Positions 15,490-24,441 of a stretch of 64,000 nucleotides of DNA are shown piece after piece; the first letter of the stretch is position 1; every line of letters begins with the position of its first letter. The position numbers and the translations under genes are program-made. The stretch is from an uncultured bacterium (GTDB lineage: Bacteria; Verrucomicrobiota; Lentisphaeria; Victivallales; UBA1829). The notes beneath the pieces were generated by a model. The model did not search any database, had not been told where the DNA came from, and worked only from the letters and a program-made list of their open reading frames with translations. The stretch spans positions 1-64,000 of the forward strand of contig CACYZF010000009.1 in the NCBI GenBank assembly GCA_902778895.1, read 5' to 3'.

Positions 15490-17370
15490 ATGGCCGGCAC
15501 CGTACTCTGGACAGGCGAGGGGATCAGCCTCGCGATCGGGACGCAGGTCCTGCTTGACGACGCGAAGATATCCATCCACGCGGGCGAACGCGTCGCGCTC
15601 GTCGGCAGAAATGGCAGCGGCAAATCCACGTTCATGCGCATCGTGGCGGGCACGGAACAGCCCGTGACCGGCGAGATCACCTGTGCGCGCGGCCTCCGCA
15701 TCGCCTGCATGGAACAGGACTGCACACGCTACCACGACGTCTCCGTCCGCGACGCCGTCGCCGAGGGACTGGCGTACTTCAACGACATTCACCGGCAGCT
15801 CGACGCCATGCGGCCGGGTTCCGCCGAACAGGAGAAGCTCGAACGCATCCTCACGCTTCACGACGCATGGGATCCCGCGCACAAGATCGAGGTCGTCGCG
15901 CAGAAACTGAACCTGCCGCCGCTCGATTCCCTCTGCGGCGCGCTGTCCGGCGGCGAACTCCGCAAGGTCATGCTCGCGCGCGCCATCGCCGCCGATCCCG
16001 ACCTGCTCCTGCTCGACGAGCCGACCAACCACCTCGATATCGGCGCGATCACATGGATCGAGGAGTTCCTCGCGGACTATCGCGGCACCTGCCTCTTCGT
16101 CACGCACGACCGGTGTTTCCTGGACCGTATCGCCACGCGCATCGTGGAGCTGGACCACGGCAAGTTCTATTCCTGCGAGGGGTCCTATGCCGATTTCCTC
16201 GCCGCAAAGGCCGCGCGCGAATACCGCGAGGACCAGGCGGAATACAAGCGCCAGAGCTTCCTGCGGCGCGAGATCGAATGGGTGAGGCGTTCCCCGAAGG
16301 CGCGCCTCCGCCGCAACCTCGGCCGCATCAAACGCTATGAGGAGACCGCCGCACAATCCGCGCCCGACCGGATTGGCAGCATGGAGCTTATCATCCCGAA
16401 GGCGGGCCGCCTTGGCAACCAGGTCGTGCAGATCGAAAACGTGAGCCACGCCATGGGCGGAAAACCGCTCATCCGCGATTTCTCGTTCGAGTTCGAGGCG
16501 GGACAGCGCGTCGGCATCGTGGGGCCGAACGGCGCGGGTAAGACTACGCTGCTGAAGCTCATCACGCAGCAGCTCACGCCCGACAGCGGGAAGATCGAGG
16601 TCGCGCCAACCGTGATCTTCAATTACATCGGGCAGGCTCACCTGGAGCTGAACCCGAATCACACCGTGCTGGAGGAGATCGGCGAAGGACACGAGTTCAT
16701 CAACCTCGGCGACGAACGCGTTTCCATCCGCGGCTATCTCCGGCGGTTCCTCTTCGAGGACGACCGCGTGAACACCCGCATCGACCGTCTGTCCGGCGGC
16801 GAACGCGCCCGCATTTCGCTCGCGAAGATCCTGAAATCCGGCGGCAGTTTCCTGATCCTCGACGAACCGACCAACGATCTGGATCTGCCGTCGATGCGCG
16901 TGCTGGAGGAAGCCCTCGTCGGGTATTCCGGCTGCCTCGCCGTCGTGAGCCACGACCGCTATTTCCTGAACCGCGTCTGCACGCACATCATCGCCTTCGA
17001 GCCGGACGGGCATCTCTTCGCCGGGCCGGGCGACTACGATTACTACCTCGAACACCGCGCCTCGGTCAAGCAGGCCGCGCCCGCACCCGCCCTGAAAAAG
17101 GACATCCCGCCGCCGAAGCCGAAATCTCCGCCGAAAAAGCTTTCCTACAAGGAGGAGCGCGAACTCGCGGAGCTGGAACCGGAGATCGAACGCCTTGAGG
17201 CGCGCGTTTCCGAGATCGAGGCTGTTTTCTCCGAGCCGGATTTCTTCGCGAACCACGGCTCGGAATCCGCCGCGCTTCAGAATGAACTGAACACGCTCCG
17301 CGCGAAGATCGACGGCCTGTACGCACGCTGGGACGAGCTCGAACAGAAGAAGCAGGCGCTTCAGTCCTGA
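15490..17370 (+). CDS. uup: ABC-F ATPase, Uup type
   Basis: A 626-residue soluble twin-ATPase without membrane domains, thought to act on ribosomes or nucleic acid structures. Walker A1 is GRNGSGKST (about 38-46), signature LSGGELRK (about 154), Walker B1 LLLLDEPTNHLD. Walker A2 is GPNGAGKTT (about 343), signature LSGGERAR, Walker B2 LILDEPTNDLD. The C-terminal 75 residues form a charged coiled coil (YKEERELAELEPEIERLEA), the feature that distinguishes Uup from other ABC-F proteins. It is separated from the previous gene by 7 bases and has only a weak ribosome-binding site. Confidence 0.88.
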   Translation: MAGTVLWTGEGISLAIGTQVLLDDAKISIHAGERVALVGRNGSGKSTFMRIVAGTEQPVTGEITCARGLRIACMEQDCTRYHDVSVRDAVAEGLAYFNDIHRQLDAMRPGSAEQEKLERILTLHDAWDPAHKIEVVAQKLNLPPLDSLCGALSGGELRKVMLARAIAADPDLLLLDEPTNHLDIGAITWIEEFLADYRGTCLFVTHDRCFLDRIATRIVELDHGKFYSCEGSYADFLAAKAAREYREDQAEYKRQSFLRREIEWVRRSPKARLRRNLGRIKRYEETAAQSAPDRIGSMELIIPKAGRLGNQVVQIENVSHAMGGKPLIRDFSFEFEAGQRVGIVGPNGAGKTTLLKLITQQLTPDSGKIEVAPTVIFNYIGQAHLELNPNHTVLEEIGEGHEFINLGDERVSIRGYLRRFLFEDDRVNTRIDRLSGGERARISLAKILKSGGSFLILDEPTNDLDLPSMRVLEEALVGYSGCLAVVSHDRYFLNRVCTHIIAFEPDGHLFAGPGDYDYYLEHRASVKQAAPAPALKKDIPPPKPKSPPKKLSYKEERELAELEPEIERLEARVSEIEAVFSEPDFFANHGSESAALQNELNTLRAKIDGLYARWDELEQKKQALQS

Positions 17371-17393
17371 GCTGAACAAGCACGGGGGCAGAC

Positions 17394-18365
17394 ATGGGCA
17401 GAAGTTTCGCAGACAAGCTCGCACGCCGTCAGCTCTACAGCCATGTCCCCGAGGCGGAGGACGGTGCCGCTTTGCCCGATTACCTCGCCGCGCATTTCAG
17501 CCGGTTCGACCGTGCGGGCTGGGGCCGGGCGATCGAAGAAGGGCTTGTGACCGTGAACGGCCTCCCCGCGCTTCCCGATATGAACGTAAAACGTCATGAC
17601 CGCGTGGGGTATTATCCGCCGGAGACTCCCGAACCGGACGCCGAGCTGCACTACCGGACGGTCTACGAGGACGGCGACTTTCTGGTCCTCGACAAGCCCG
17701 GGAACCTGTGCATGCACCCGACCGGACCGTTCTTCCGTCACACGCTCTGGCATCTCGCCGGAAGCCGGTACGGCGAGATCCGTTTCGTACATCGGCTTGA
17801 CCGCGAGACCTCCGGACTGGTCATCGCCGCGCGCACACGCCGGGCGGCCGCCGCCATGGACAACGGCAATACGCCCGTCCACAAGGAATACCTCGCGCTC
17901 GTGACCGGGGATTTCCGCGGACGCGTCCATGCGGCGGGATATCTCGTTCACGACCGGGCCAGCGCGGTCCGCAAGAAAAAACGGTTTGTATTCGCGGATT
18001 CGCGGGAAGCCGACGCCGCGCGCCTCAACCCGACCGCCGAAACAGCCGTGACCGACCTCATCGAAGAATCGCATGTGCCGCCGGACTTGACGCTGGTCCG
18101 CGCCATCCTCGGAACAGGCCGGCAGCATCAGGTGCGCGCCACGCTTTTTTCGCTCGGATTCCCGCTTGCCGGGGACAAACTCTACGGGCCGGACGAACGC
18201 CTTTTTCTGAAGATCAAAACTCAAGACCTGAGCGCAGACGAATTCGCGAAACTGAGATTCGACCGCCAGGCGCTCCATGCCGCCGTGCTGGAGTTCCGCC
18301 ATCCGTTCACAGGGGAACTCCTTCGCTTCGAATCGCCGTTTCCCCGCGCCGAATTCAGATTCTGA
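17394..18365 (+). CDS. RluA-family pseudouridine synthase
   Basis: A 323-residue RNA pseudouridine synthase. An N-terminal S4-like segment (about 35-80) precedes the catalytic domain with DKPGNLCMHP and the active-site motif FVHRLDRETSGL (Asp near residue 141). GTGRQHQVRATL near residue 240 is the other family motif. The substrate base in rRNA or tRNA cannot be told from sequence. The start has a GGGGG stretch just upstream. It is the last gene of the run that begins with nusA. Confidence 0.9.
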   Translation: MGRSFADKLARRQLYSHVPEAEDGAALPDYLAAHFSRFDRAGWGRAIEEGLVTVNGLPALPDMNVKRHDRVGYYPPETPEPDAELHYRTVYEDGDFLVLDKPGNLCMHPTGPFFRHTLWHLAGSRYGEIRFVHRLDRETSGLVIAARTRRAAAAMDNGNTPVHKEYLALVTGDFRGRVHAAGYLVHDRASAVRKKKRFVFADSREADAARLNPTAETAVTDLIEESHVPPDLTLVRAILGTGRQHQVRATLFSLGFPLAGDKLYGPDERLFLKIKTQDLSADEFAKLRFDRQALHAAVLEFRHPFTGELLRFESPFPRAEFRF

Positions 18366-18404
18366 CAATCACGCTCAAAACACGGGAAAGGCATATCCTC
18401 CGCC

Positions 18405-18433
18405 TTGAAAAACCGGAAAAGATATGCTACATT
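18405..18433 (+). promoter_or_regulatory. Promoter of the GH30 gene
   Basis: TTGAAA (18405-18410), 17-bp spacer, TACATT (18428-18433). The leader is about 50 bases and ends in AAAGGA before the ATG. Confidence 0.75.
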
Positions 18434-18486
18434 GAATCAATAATCATCTCACAACAAGTTCGAAACCCGGAAAGGAATCCCCCGCC

Positions 18487-19974
18487 ATGACACATATTCT
18501 GAAATATCTCGGCATCGCTGCATTCCTGCTGATTGCCGCCTCGATTTCGGCTCAGACGTTCACCCGTTACACCAGCAAGGACGGCGATTACTGGAAGGAA
18601 AGCACCATTTCCGCCTCGGAAAATGCCGAGGGCCGGCCGCTCGTTACCGTGAAGGGCGATGAAGCTATCATGTCATTCAAGGGCTGGGGCACATGCTTCA
18701 ATGAACTCGGCTGGGATGCGCTGCAGGTCCTGCCGGAAGAGAAGCAGAACGAATTGCTGAAACGCATCTTCTCGCCCGACGGCGACCTGAAGTATACGCA
18801 CGGGCGGTTCTCTCTCGGTGCGAACGACTATGCGCGCGACTGGTACAGCGCCAGCATGGTGGCGGGCGATTTCGAGCTCCGGTATTTCGATATGACGCGC
18901 GACCTTTCCACGATCATCCCGTACATGCACGCCGCACAGAAGCATAACCCGGACCTCTGGTTCTGGTGTTCGCCGTGGTCCCCGCCCGCCTGGATGAAGA
19001 TCAACCAGGACTATCCCGTCCTGAGCAGCCGCTACAACAAGATGGACCGCCGCCTGGACTATCTGCTTCACCGGAATTCCGACCCCAAAGCGCGCCGCCA
19101 TGACAGATTTCCGGACTGGCTCGCCGGGGAGGACTACTTCATCCAGGATCCGCGCTACCTGAAAACCTACGCGGATTATTTCTGCCGCTACATCGAGGAA
19201 TACGGCAAAAACGGCATTCCGGTCAAACGCGTGATGTACCAGAACGAGGCCTACAGCTACACGGCATATCCCGGATGCCCGTGGACTCCGCACGGCGCGG
19301 CGGTCTTCAACGCCGAATACCTCGCCCCCGCGCTGAAGGCGAGATTCCCGAACGTGGAACTCTACCTCGGCACGTTCAACACGAACCGTTTCGAGGAGGT
19401 CGACGGCATTCTTTCCGATAGCGTGATGAACGGGAAGGACATCTTCACCGGGCTCGGATTCCAGTGGGAAGGCTCGCAGATCATTCCCCAGGTCCGAAAC
19501 AAATATCCGCACCTCAAAGTCGTGCAGACCGAGAGCGAATGCGGCAGCGGCACGTTCGACTGGCGCGCGGCGGAACACACCTTCGGTACCATCAACGACT
19601 ACCTCAGCAAAGGCTGCGAGGAATACACGTTCTGGAACGTGATCCTGTGCGACCGCGGGGAGAGCGCCTGGGGTTGGAAGCAGAACGCCCTGATCCGCGT
19701 GGATTCGCAGGCGAAGACCGCGACGCTTACGCCCGAATACTATGCCGTGAAGCATTACAGCCATTTCGTGACCGCCGGAAGCAAACTGCTCGGGGCGTTC
19801 GGCGGACGCACGGAAGAGACGCCTGCGATGGTCTTCAAGAATCCCGCCGGAAAATATGTGATCGTGGCGGGCAACCGCGCGAATGCGGAACGCCGTCTGA
19901 CGCTCAAGCTCGGCGGGAACTATCTGGAAACGACGCTTGCGCCGCATTCCTTCCAGACGTTTGTTGAGGACTGA
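18487..19974 (+). CDS. Secreted GH30-family glycoside hydrolase
   Basis: A 495-residue exported glycosidase of the glucosylceramidase-like GH30 group. A signal peptide (about 1-22, ILKYLGIAAFLLIAASISAQ) precedes a TIM barrel. The likely acid/base Glu is in YQNEAYSYT (near residue 256) and the nucleophile Glu in VQTESECGSG (near residue 341). A C-terminal beta domain ends at ETTLAPHSFQTFV. Substrates in the family include beta-glucosides and beta-xylans or fucosides, and the exact one is not predictable. It is a monocistronic gene with its own promoter, convergent with the next gene. Confidence 0.9.
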   Translation: MTHILKYLGIAAFLLIAASISAQTFTRYTSKDGDYWKESTISASENAEGRPLVTVKGDEAIMSFKGWGTCFNELGWDALQVLPEEKQNELLKRIFSPDGDLKYTHGRFSLGANDYARDWYSASMVAGDFELRYFDMTRDLSTIIPYMHAAQKHNPDLWFWCSPWSPPAWMKINQDYPVLSSRYNKMDRRLDYLLHRNSDPKARRHDRFPDWLAGEDYFIQDPRYLKTYADYFCRYIEEYGKNGIPVKRVMYQNEAYSYTAYPGCPWTPHGAAVFNAEYLAPALKARFPNVELYLGTFNTNRFEEVDGILSDSVMNGKDIFTGLGFQWEGSQIIPQVRNKYPHLKVVQTESECGSGTFDWRAAEHTFGTINDYLSKGCEEYTFWNVILCDRGESAWGWKQNALIRVDSQAKTATLTPEYYAVKHYSHFVTAGSKLLGAFGGRTEETPAMVFKNPAGKYVIVAGNRANAERRLTLKLGGNYLETTLAPHSFQTFVED

Positions 19975-19981
19975 AAACGGC

Positions 19982-21589
19982 TCAAAGTCCCTGCATGAAC
20001 CTTGACGGCCTGCGCGGTATCCTCGAACGGTAGAGTTCGACGTCCTCGTTGCGCACGACGGCGAACACCAGAAACTCCTCGATGTACGGCCCCCAAACGG
20101 GACGCTCGTTTTTGCGCGAATCGTACAGCAGGATCATGTTCGGCGGGAAAAGGTTCGGTTTCTCGTTCATCGCGACCACAAAAAGCCCGTACTGCTGCGT
20201 CGGTTCGAGCCGTTCGGCGGCCTCGTCCGCCATGTCCTTCATGGACTGACCGAACGCGCGGCCCCATTTCGAGAACGTGCCGTATTCCCTCCGGTCGAAG
20301 ATGAAGAACTTCCGGCCCGGGAGCCACGGCAGGACCGAGACGTTCGACCGTGCCGTGAAGCAGAACATCGGGACGTCCTCCGGGATGTTGTCGCGGATGA
20401 AGTTCGCGGCGGCGTGTCCGTGCGAGAAGGGATACAGGGTCTCGAACATGACGAAAAAAGGCGTAACAAGCGCCTGCAGGAACAGGACCAGTGCGGCCGT
20501 GCATCCCGCGGAATCATTTAAAACGGTCACTGCGTGCGCCGGGAGCCGGCCCAAAACATGAAGTCCGGGCGTATCGTCCAGCGCGGCAATCCAGCATGCG
20601 GCGACCGTCCCGATCAGCATGAATCCGATGTGGCGGATGGAGTGGAATCCGCCGACGAGCTGAAGCGAGATCATCAGCCCGACGGACGTCAGGAAACAGA
20701 TGAACGCCGGAAGGGATTTCCGGACGAAATACAGCGCGCCGATCACGATGCAGACGACGCACAGCCAGACAGGCAGATAGACCATGTTCGAAATCGCCTC
20801 GAACGCCTTCCCGAGCCGCTCGAATACCGCCTTTTCCGCCAGATCCCCGCCGCGTTTTCCCACATAGGGCGACCCGAACCCGGATCCGTTGAAGATGCTC
20901 CCCAGCGCCAGTATGAATCCGAAGACGCAGATCAGCATGGAACCGAACACCCGGCACGACCACAGACGGCGCACGATCACCTCATAGCCGATCGCACAGC
21001 ACAGCCCCCCCAGACACGCCCAGACCGGCAGATTTGTCGAGGCGCAGAGCGCGATCCCGCACGCATACAGGAGCGGATGCCGGAAGCGTTCGCGCCAGTT
21101 CATCAGCAGAACCGTGAGCAGGAAGACTCCGATTGCATAATGGCGCGCGACCACGGTGAACTCGAACGCGAACAGCACGCTGAAGATCAGCGCGGCCCGC
21201 GTGAAGAACCGGAACGACGCGCGGCGCACGATCAGGTATGCAGTGGAACACGACAGCGCCCAGTGCAGCAGGTTGATCCCGAAGATCGGCATGCCGAACA
21301 GGCGGACGAACGGCCAGGTGAGAAGATACCAGACGAGGAACTGGCTCTCGAACTTCATGTGCAGGATGAGCCCGGCGAGCGAGTTGTCGCGGACTACCAG
21401 ATACGCCTGCGCTTCATCGCGCCACGGTTCGTGATAGCAGACCGCCACCAGCGTGACGGCGGCGAAGACGAGCCAGAGAATGAGTTCGGCGGGCGAGGGG
21501 CGGAACAGCGGCCGGCCGGAATCCGGGAACGGATCGAGCCGCCGGAACGTATTGCGAAGTTTCGCCGGAAAGCCCGCCGGGGAGGTCAT
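19982..21589 (-). CDS. GT-C-like membrane glycosyltransferase (hypothetical)
   Basis: A 535-residue protein with roughly 10-11 hydrophobic segments. The early loop after the first helix carries YHEPWRDEAQAY, resembling the acidic WxDE motif of polyprenyl-phosphate-dependent GT-C transferases (GT39/ArnT-like group). The C-terminal about 120 residues form a soluble periplasmic domain (FIRDNIPEDVPMFCFTARS). Its ATG overlaps the galU stop by four bases, so the two are coupled, which fits a role in glycan assembly. Donor and acceptor are unknown. Confidence 0.78.
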   Translation of the reverse strand: MTSPAGFPAKLRNTFRRLDPFPDSGRPLFRPSPAELILWLVFAAVTLVAVCYHEPWRDEAQAYLVVRDNSLAGLILHMKFESQFLVWYLLTWPFVRLFGMPIFGINLLHWALSCSTAYLIVRRASFRFFTRAALIFSVLFAFEFTVVARHYAIGVFLLTVLLMNWRERFRHPLLYACGIALCASTNLPVWACLGGLCCAIGYEVIVRRLWSCRVFGSMLICVFGFILALGSIFNGSGFGSPYVGKRGGDLAEKAVFERLGKAFEAISNMVYLPVWLCVVCIVIGALYFVRKSLPAFICFLTSVGLMISLQLVGGFHSIRHIGFMLIGTVAACWIAALDDTPGLHVLGRLPAHAVTVLNDSAGCTAALVLFLQALVTPFFVMFETLYPFSHGHAAANFIRDNIPEDVPMFCFTARSNVSVLPWLPGRKFFIFDRREYGTFSKWGRAFGQSMKDMADEAAERLEPTQQYGLFVVAMNEKPNLFPPNMILLYDSRKNERPVWGPYIEEFLVFAVVRNEDVELYRSRIPRRPSRFMQGL

Positions 21590-22458
21590 ATTCCGAGCCC
21601 TTTGAGCCAGTCGGCAAGCGCGTCATGGAATTCCGGGCGGGCGAGCGCGAATTCGAGCGTGGCCTTCACGAAATCGATCTTGCTGCCGATGTCGTGGCGG
21701 CGTCCGCGGAACTCCAGGCCGAACATCGTCTGGACTTCGCACAGCGCGCGCATGGCGTCCGTGAGCTGGATCTCACCGCCTTTGCCGGGCTTGCCGCTGT
21801 GCAGGAATCCGAAGATTTCCGGCGTCATTACGTAGCGGCTGGCGATGGCGAGGTTGGACGGCGCTTCCTCCGGCGCGGGCTTCTCCACGAACGTCTTCAC
21901 GCGGAACAGGCCGTCTCCCTCGTCCGTGCCGTCGATCACGCCGTAGCGTTTCGTCAGAGACTTCGGAACGCGTTCGAGCGCGGTCACGGAGCCGCCCGCC
22001 CGCATTGCCGCATCGATCAGCTGGCGCGTCACCGGGACGCCGCAGGACGACGTGGTCACGGTGTCGCCGAGCAGGATCGCGAACGGTTCGTCGCCGACGA
22101 ATTCCTCCGCGCGGAGGACGGCGTCGCCGAGGCCCTTCAGTTCGGTCTGGGTGATGTAGGTGAGATGCATCAGGCCGTCAATGGCCTCGAGCGATTCAAG
22201 CAGGTCGTTCTTGCCGTCGTGCCGCAGGCGGTCGTACAGAGCCGGGACCGGGGCGAAATGATGCCGGATCGCGTCCTTGCCGTCGCTCACGATCACGGCG
22301 GCCTCCGTGATGCCGGATGCCGCGGCTTCTTCAAGCACGTACTGAATGACGGGTTTGTCGACTACGGGCACGAGTTCCTTCGGGACCGCCTTGGTGAACG
22401 GCAGGAACCGGGTGCCGAAGCCGGCCGCGGGGATCACGGCTTTTCGGATGGGTTTCAT
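21586..22458 (-). CDS. galU: UTP-glucose-1-phosphate uridylyltransferase
   Basis: A 290-residue nucleotidyltransferase that makes UDP-glucose for glycan synthesis. The start MKPIRKAVIPAAG was preferred because AGGAG lies eight bases upstream; a longer frame has no such site. Motifs are AAGFGTRFLPFTKAVPKE near residue 10 and the later GLGDAVLRAEEFVGDEPF, with LLGD, a family hallmark. A strong promoter lies 57-85 bases upstream. It is followed by the overlapping membrane glycosyltransferase gene. Confidence 0.94.
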   Translation of the reverse strand: MKPIRKAVIPAAGFGTRFLPFTKAVPKELVPVVDKPVIQYVLEEAAASGITEAAVIVSDGKDAIRHHFAPVPALYDRLRHDGKNDLLESLEAIDGLMHLTYITQTELKGLGDAVLRAEEFVGDEPFAILLGDTVTTSSCGVPVTRQLIDAAMRAGGSVTALERVPKSLTKRYGVIDGTDEGDGLFRVKTFVEKPAPEEAPSNLAIASRYVMTPEIFGFLHSGKPGKGGEIQLTDAMRALCEVQTMFGLEFRGRRHDIGSKIDFVKATLEFALARPEFHDALADWLKGLGI

Positions 22459-22514
22459 AGATAATCTCCTGTTGAACGCGATTGTCAGGCCGGCTAAGCG
22501 GCATGTATTCAAAA

Positions 22515-22543
22515 AATATACACTGAAAAACTGTGAAATGCAA
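22515..22543 (-). promoter_or_regulatory. galU promoter
   Basis: On the minus strand TTGCAT (22538-22543), 17-bp spacer, TATATT (22515-22520). Confidence 0.75.
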
Positions 22544-22602
22544 CCCGCGGGCGCGTTTTTCCTAACTATAAGAGGAGAACCTCAAGTCAGCCCGTCCGCA
22601 GG

Positions 22603-24441
22603 TCAGACGGACAAATCCTTCACTGCCTCAAGCTCGAACTGTTTCGTGTACAGCGACCAGTAATATCCGCGGGCGTGCATCAGCTCCCCGTGCGTGCCGT
22701 GTTCCACCACGCGTCCGTCCTTCATGACCAGGATCATGTCCGCGCTGCGGATGGTGGAGAGACGGTGCGCGATGACGAACGACGTGCGGCCGCGCGTAAC
22801 CTCGCCGATGGCGTCCTGGATCATCTTTTCGGTCACGGTGTCGACCGAGGAGGTCGCCTCGTCCAGCACCAGGATCCGCGGGTCGGCGAGAATGGCGCGC
22901 GCAAACGAGATCAGCTGTTTTTCGCCGGTGGAGAGCAGGTCGCCGCATTCGCCGACCTGACTGTCCAGGCCGTTGCCCATGCGTGCGATGACCCGGTCGG
23001 CGGAGACCCGTTTGATCGCGAGCGCGATCTGTTCCTCCGTGGCGTTCGGGTTGCCGTACAGGAGGTTTTCGCGGACGGTGCCGGAGAAGAGATACGGGGT
23101 CTGCAGGACATATCCGATATGACTGTGCAGCCAGAGCTGGGAACGTTCGCGCACGTCGCGTCTGTCGATCAGGATCTGTCCGGCGGTCGGTTCAAAGAAC
23201 CGGCACACGAGGTTCACGAGCGTGGATTTCCCCGCGCCCGTCTCGCCGACCAGCGCCACGCTGGATCCCCGCGGGACTTTCAGGTTGAAATGCTCGAGGA
23301 TCATCTCGTCGCCGTCGGGGTAGCGGAACGACACGTCGCGGAACTCGACGTCGCCGTGCAGCGGTTCCCAGTTTTCGTGTTTCGGATGGAACGCGTCGCC
23401 GTACTTCGCCGTGACTTCCGGCGCGTCCGCCACGTCCGACGCGGTGTTCACGAGGCGCGAGAAGCGTTCGATATTGACCTGTGCCGCGATCAGTTCGGAC
23501 ACCGCGGACGAAATCCAGAAGAACGGTTCCATCATGCTGATGGCGTAGGACATGAACATGGACAGCGTACCGATCTCCATCACGCCTTCGCGCGTCAGCA
23601 GGCCGCCGCGCCACAGTACGATCGCGAGCGCGAGCGAGGACGCGAACGACACCGAGGCGGTGAAGAGCGAACGGAAATGCATCCCGAGGATCGAGGTGCG
23701 CTTCATCTCGCGCGTATCCTTCATGAAATCGTCGCAGATGCGGTCCGTTGCCACGAGCGTCTTGATCGTGCGCGCCCCGGTGATGCCCTCGTTGAAATCC
23801 CCCGTGATGCGCGAATTGAGCTCGCGGATTATCCTGTTGACCCGGAAAAGCGCCCGCTGGAAGATCACGATCACGAACGCCGCGACCGGCAGGACCAGGC
23901 TCACGCCCAGGGCAAGTTTCCAGTGGATCGAGAACATGATCGCCAGCGCGCCGAACATGAAGATCAGGGTCCAGACCGCCTCCATCACGTGCCAGGACAC
24001 CAGCGACGAGATGCGCTCCGTGTCGCTCATGACGCGCGAATGGATGTACCCGACGCTGTTCCGGTTGAAGAACGAGAACGACAGCGTCTGGAGGTGGTTG
24101 AACGCGGCCCGGCGGAGTTCCAGAGACACGTTCATCTCCATGAAGAACGCGCGGTAGAACGCGCCGTAGTTCAGCACGAACGACCCGGTGACGAAGATCA
24201 GGTACAGCGCGATGAACGCCGGCAGCGTGTCGAGCGTCTTCTCCGTGATGAAATGATCGATGGCGTAGCGCTGGAAGAGCGGCAGGCAGATGTCCAGACA
24301 GCCGCCCGCGAGACACAGCGTCACCATGAGGGTCATGGGCCGCCGGAACGGCTTCAGGAACGGCACGAGCGCGGGGATGCCGAACCACGGCAGACGGGCG
24401 CGGACTTTCTTGTCGTTTTCATGGAGCGGAGTGTTACTCAT
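22603..24441 (-). CDS. ABC exporter half-transporter, subunit 2
   Basis: A 612-residue membrane ATPase with six helices (about 25-310) fused to a nucleotide-binding domain. Walker A is GETGAGKST (near 400), the signature is a variant LSTGEKQLISFARA and Walker B is ILVLDEATSSVD with the catalytic Glu present. The gene overlaps the upstream partner by eight bases, and together they form a typical heterodimeric type IV exporter (BmrCD/LmrCD style). The substrate is unknown; such pairs export drugs, peptides or lipids. Confidence 0.9.
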   Translation of the reverse strand: MSNTPLHENDKKVRARLPWFGIPALVPFLKPFRRPMTLMVTLCLAGGCLDICLPLFQRYAIDHFITEKTLDTLPAFIALYLIFVTGSFVLNYGAFYRAFFMEMNVSLELRRAAFNHLQTLSFSFFNRNSVGYIHSRVMSDTERISSLVSWHVMEAVWTLIFMFGALAIMFSIHWKLALGVSLVLPVAAFVIVIFQRALFRVNRIIRELNSRITGDFNEGITGARTIKTLVATDRICDDFMKDTREMKRTSILGMHFRSLFTASVSFASSLALAIVLWRGGLLTREGVMEIGTLSMFMSYAISMMEPFFWISSAVSELIAAQVNIERFSRLVNTASDVADAPEVTAKYGDAFHPKHENWEPLHGDVEFRDVSFRYPDGDEMILEHFNLKVPRGSSVALVGETGAGKSTLVNLVCRFFEPTAGQILIDRRDVRERSQLWLHSHIGYVLQTPYLFSGTVRENLLYGNPNATEEQIALAIKRVSADRVIARMGNGLDSQVGECGDLLSTGEKQLISFARAILADPRILVLDEATSSVDTVTEKMIQDAIGEVTRGRTSFVIAHRLSTIRSADMILVMKDGRVVEHGTHGELMHARGYYWSLYTKQFELEAVKDLSV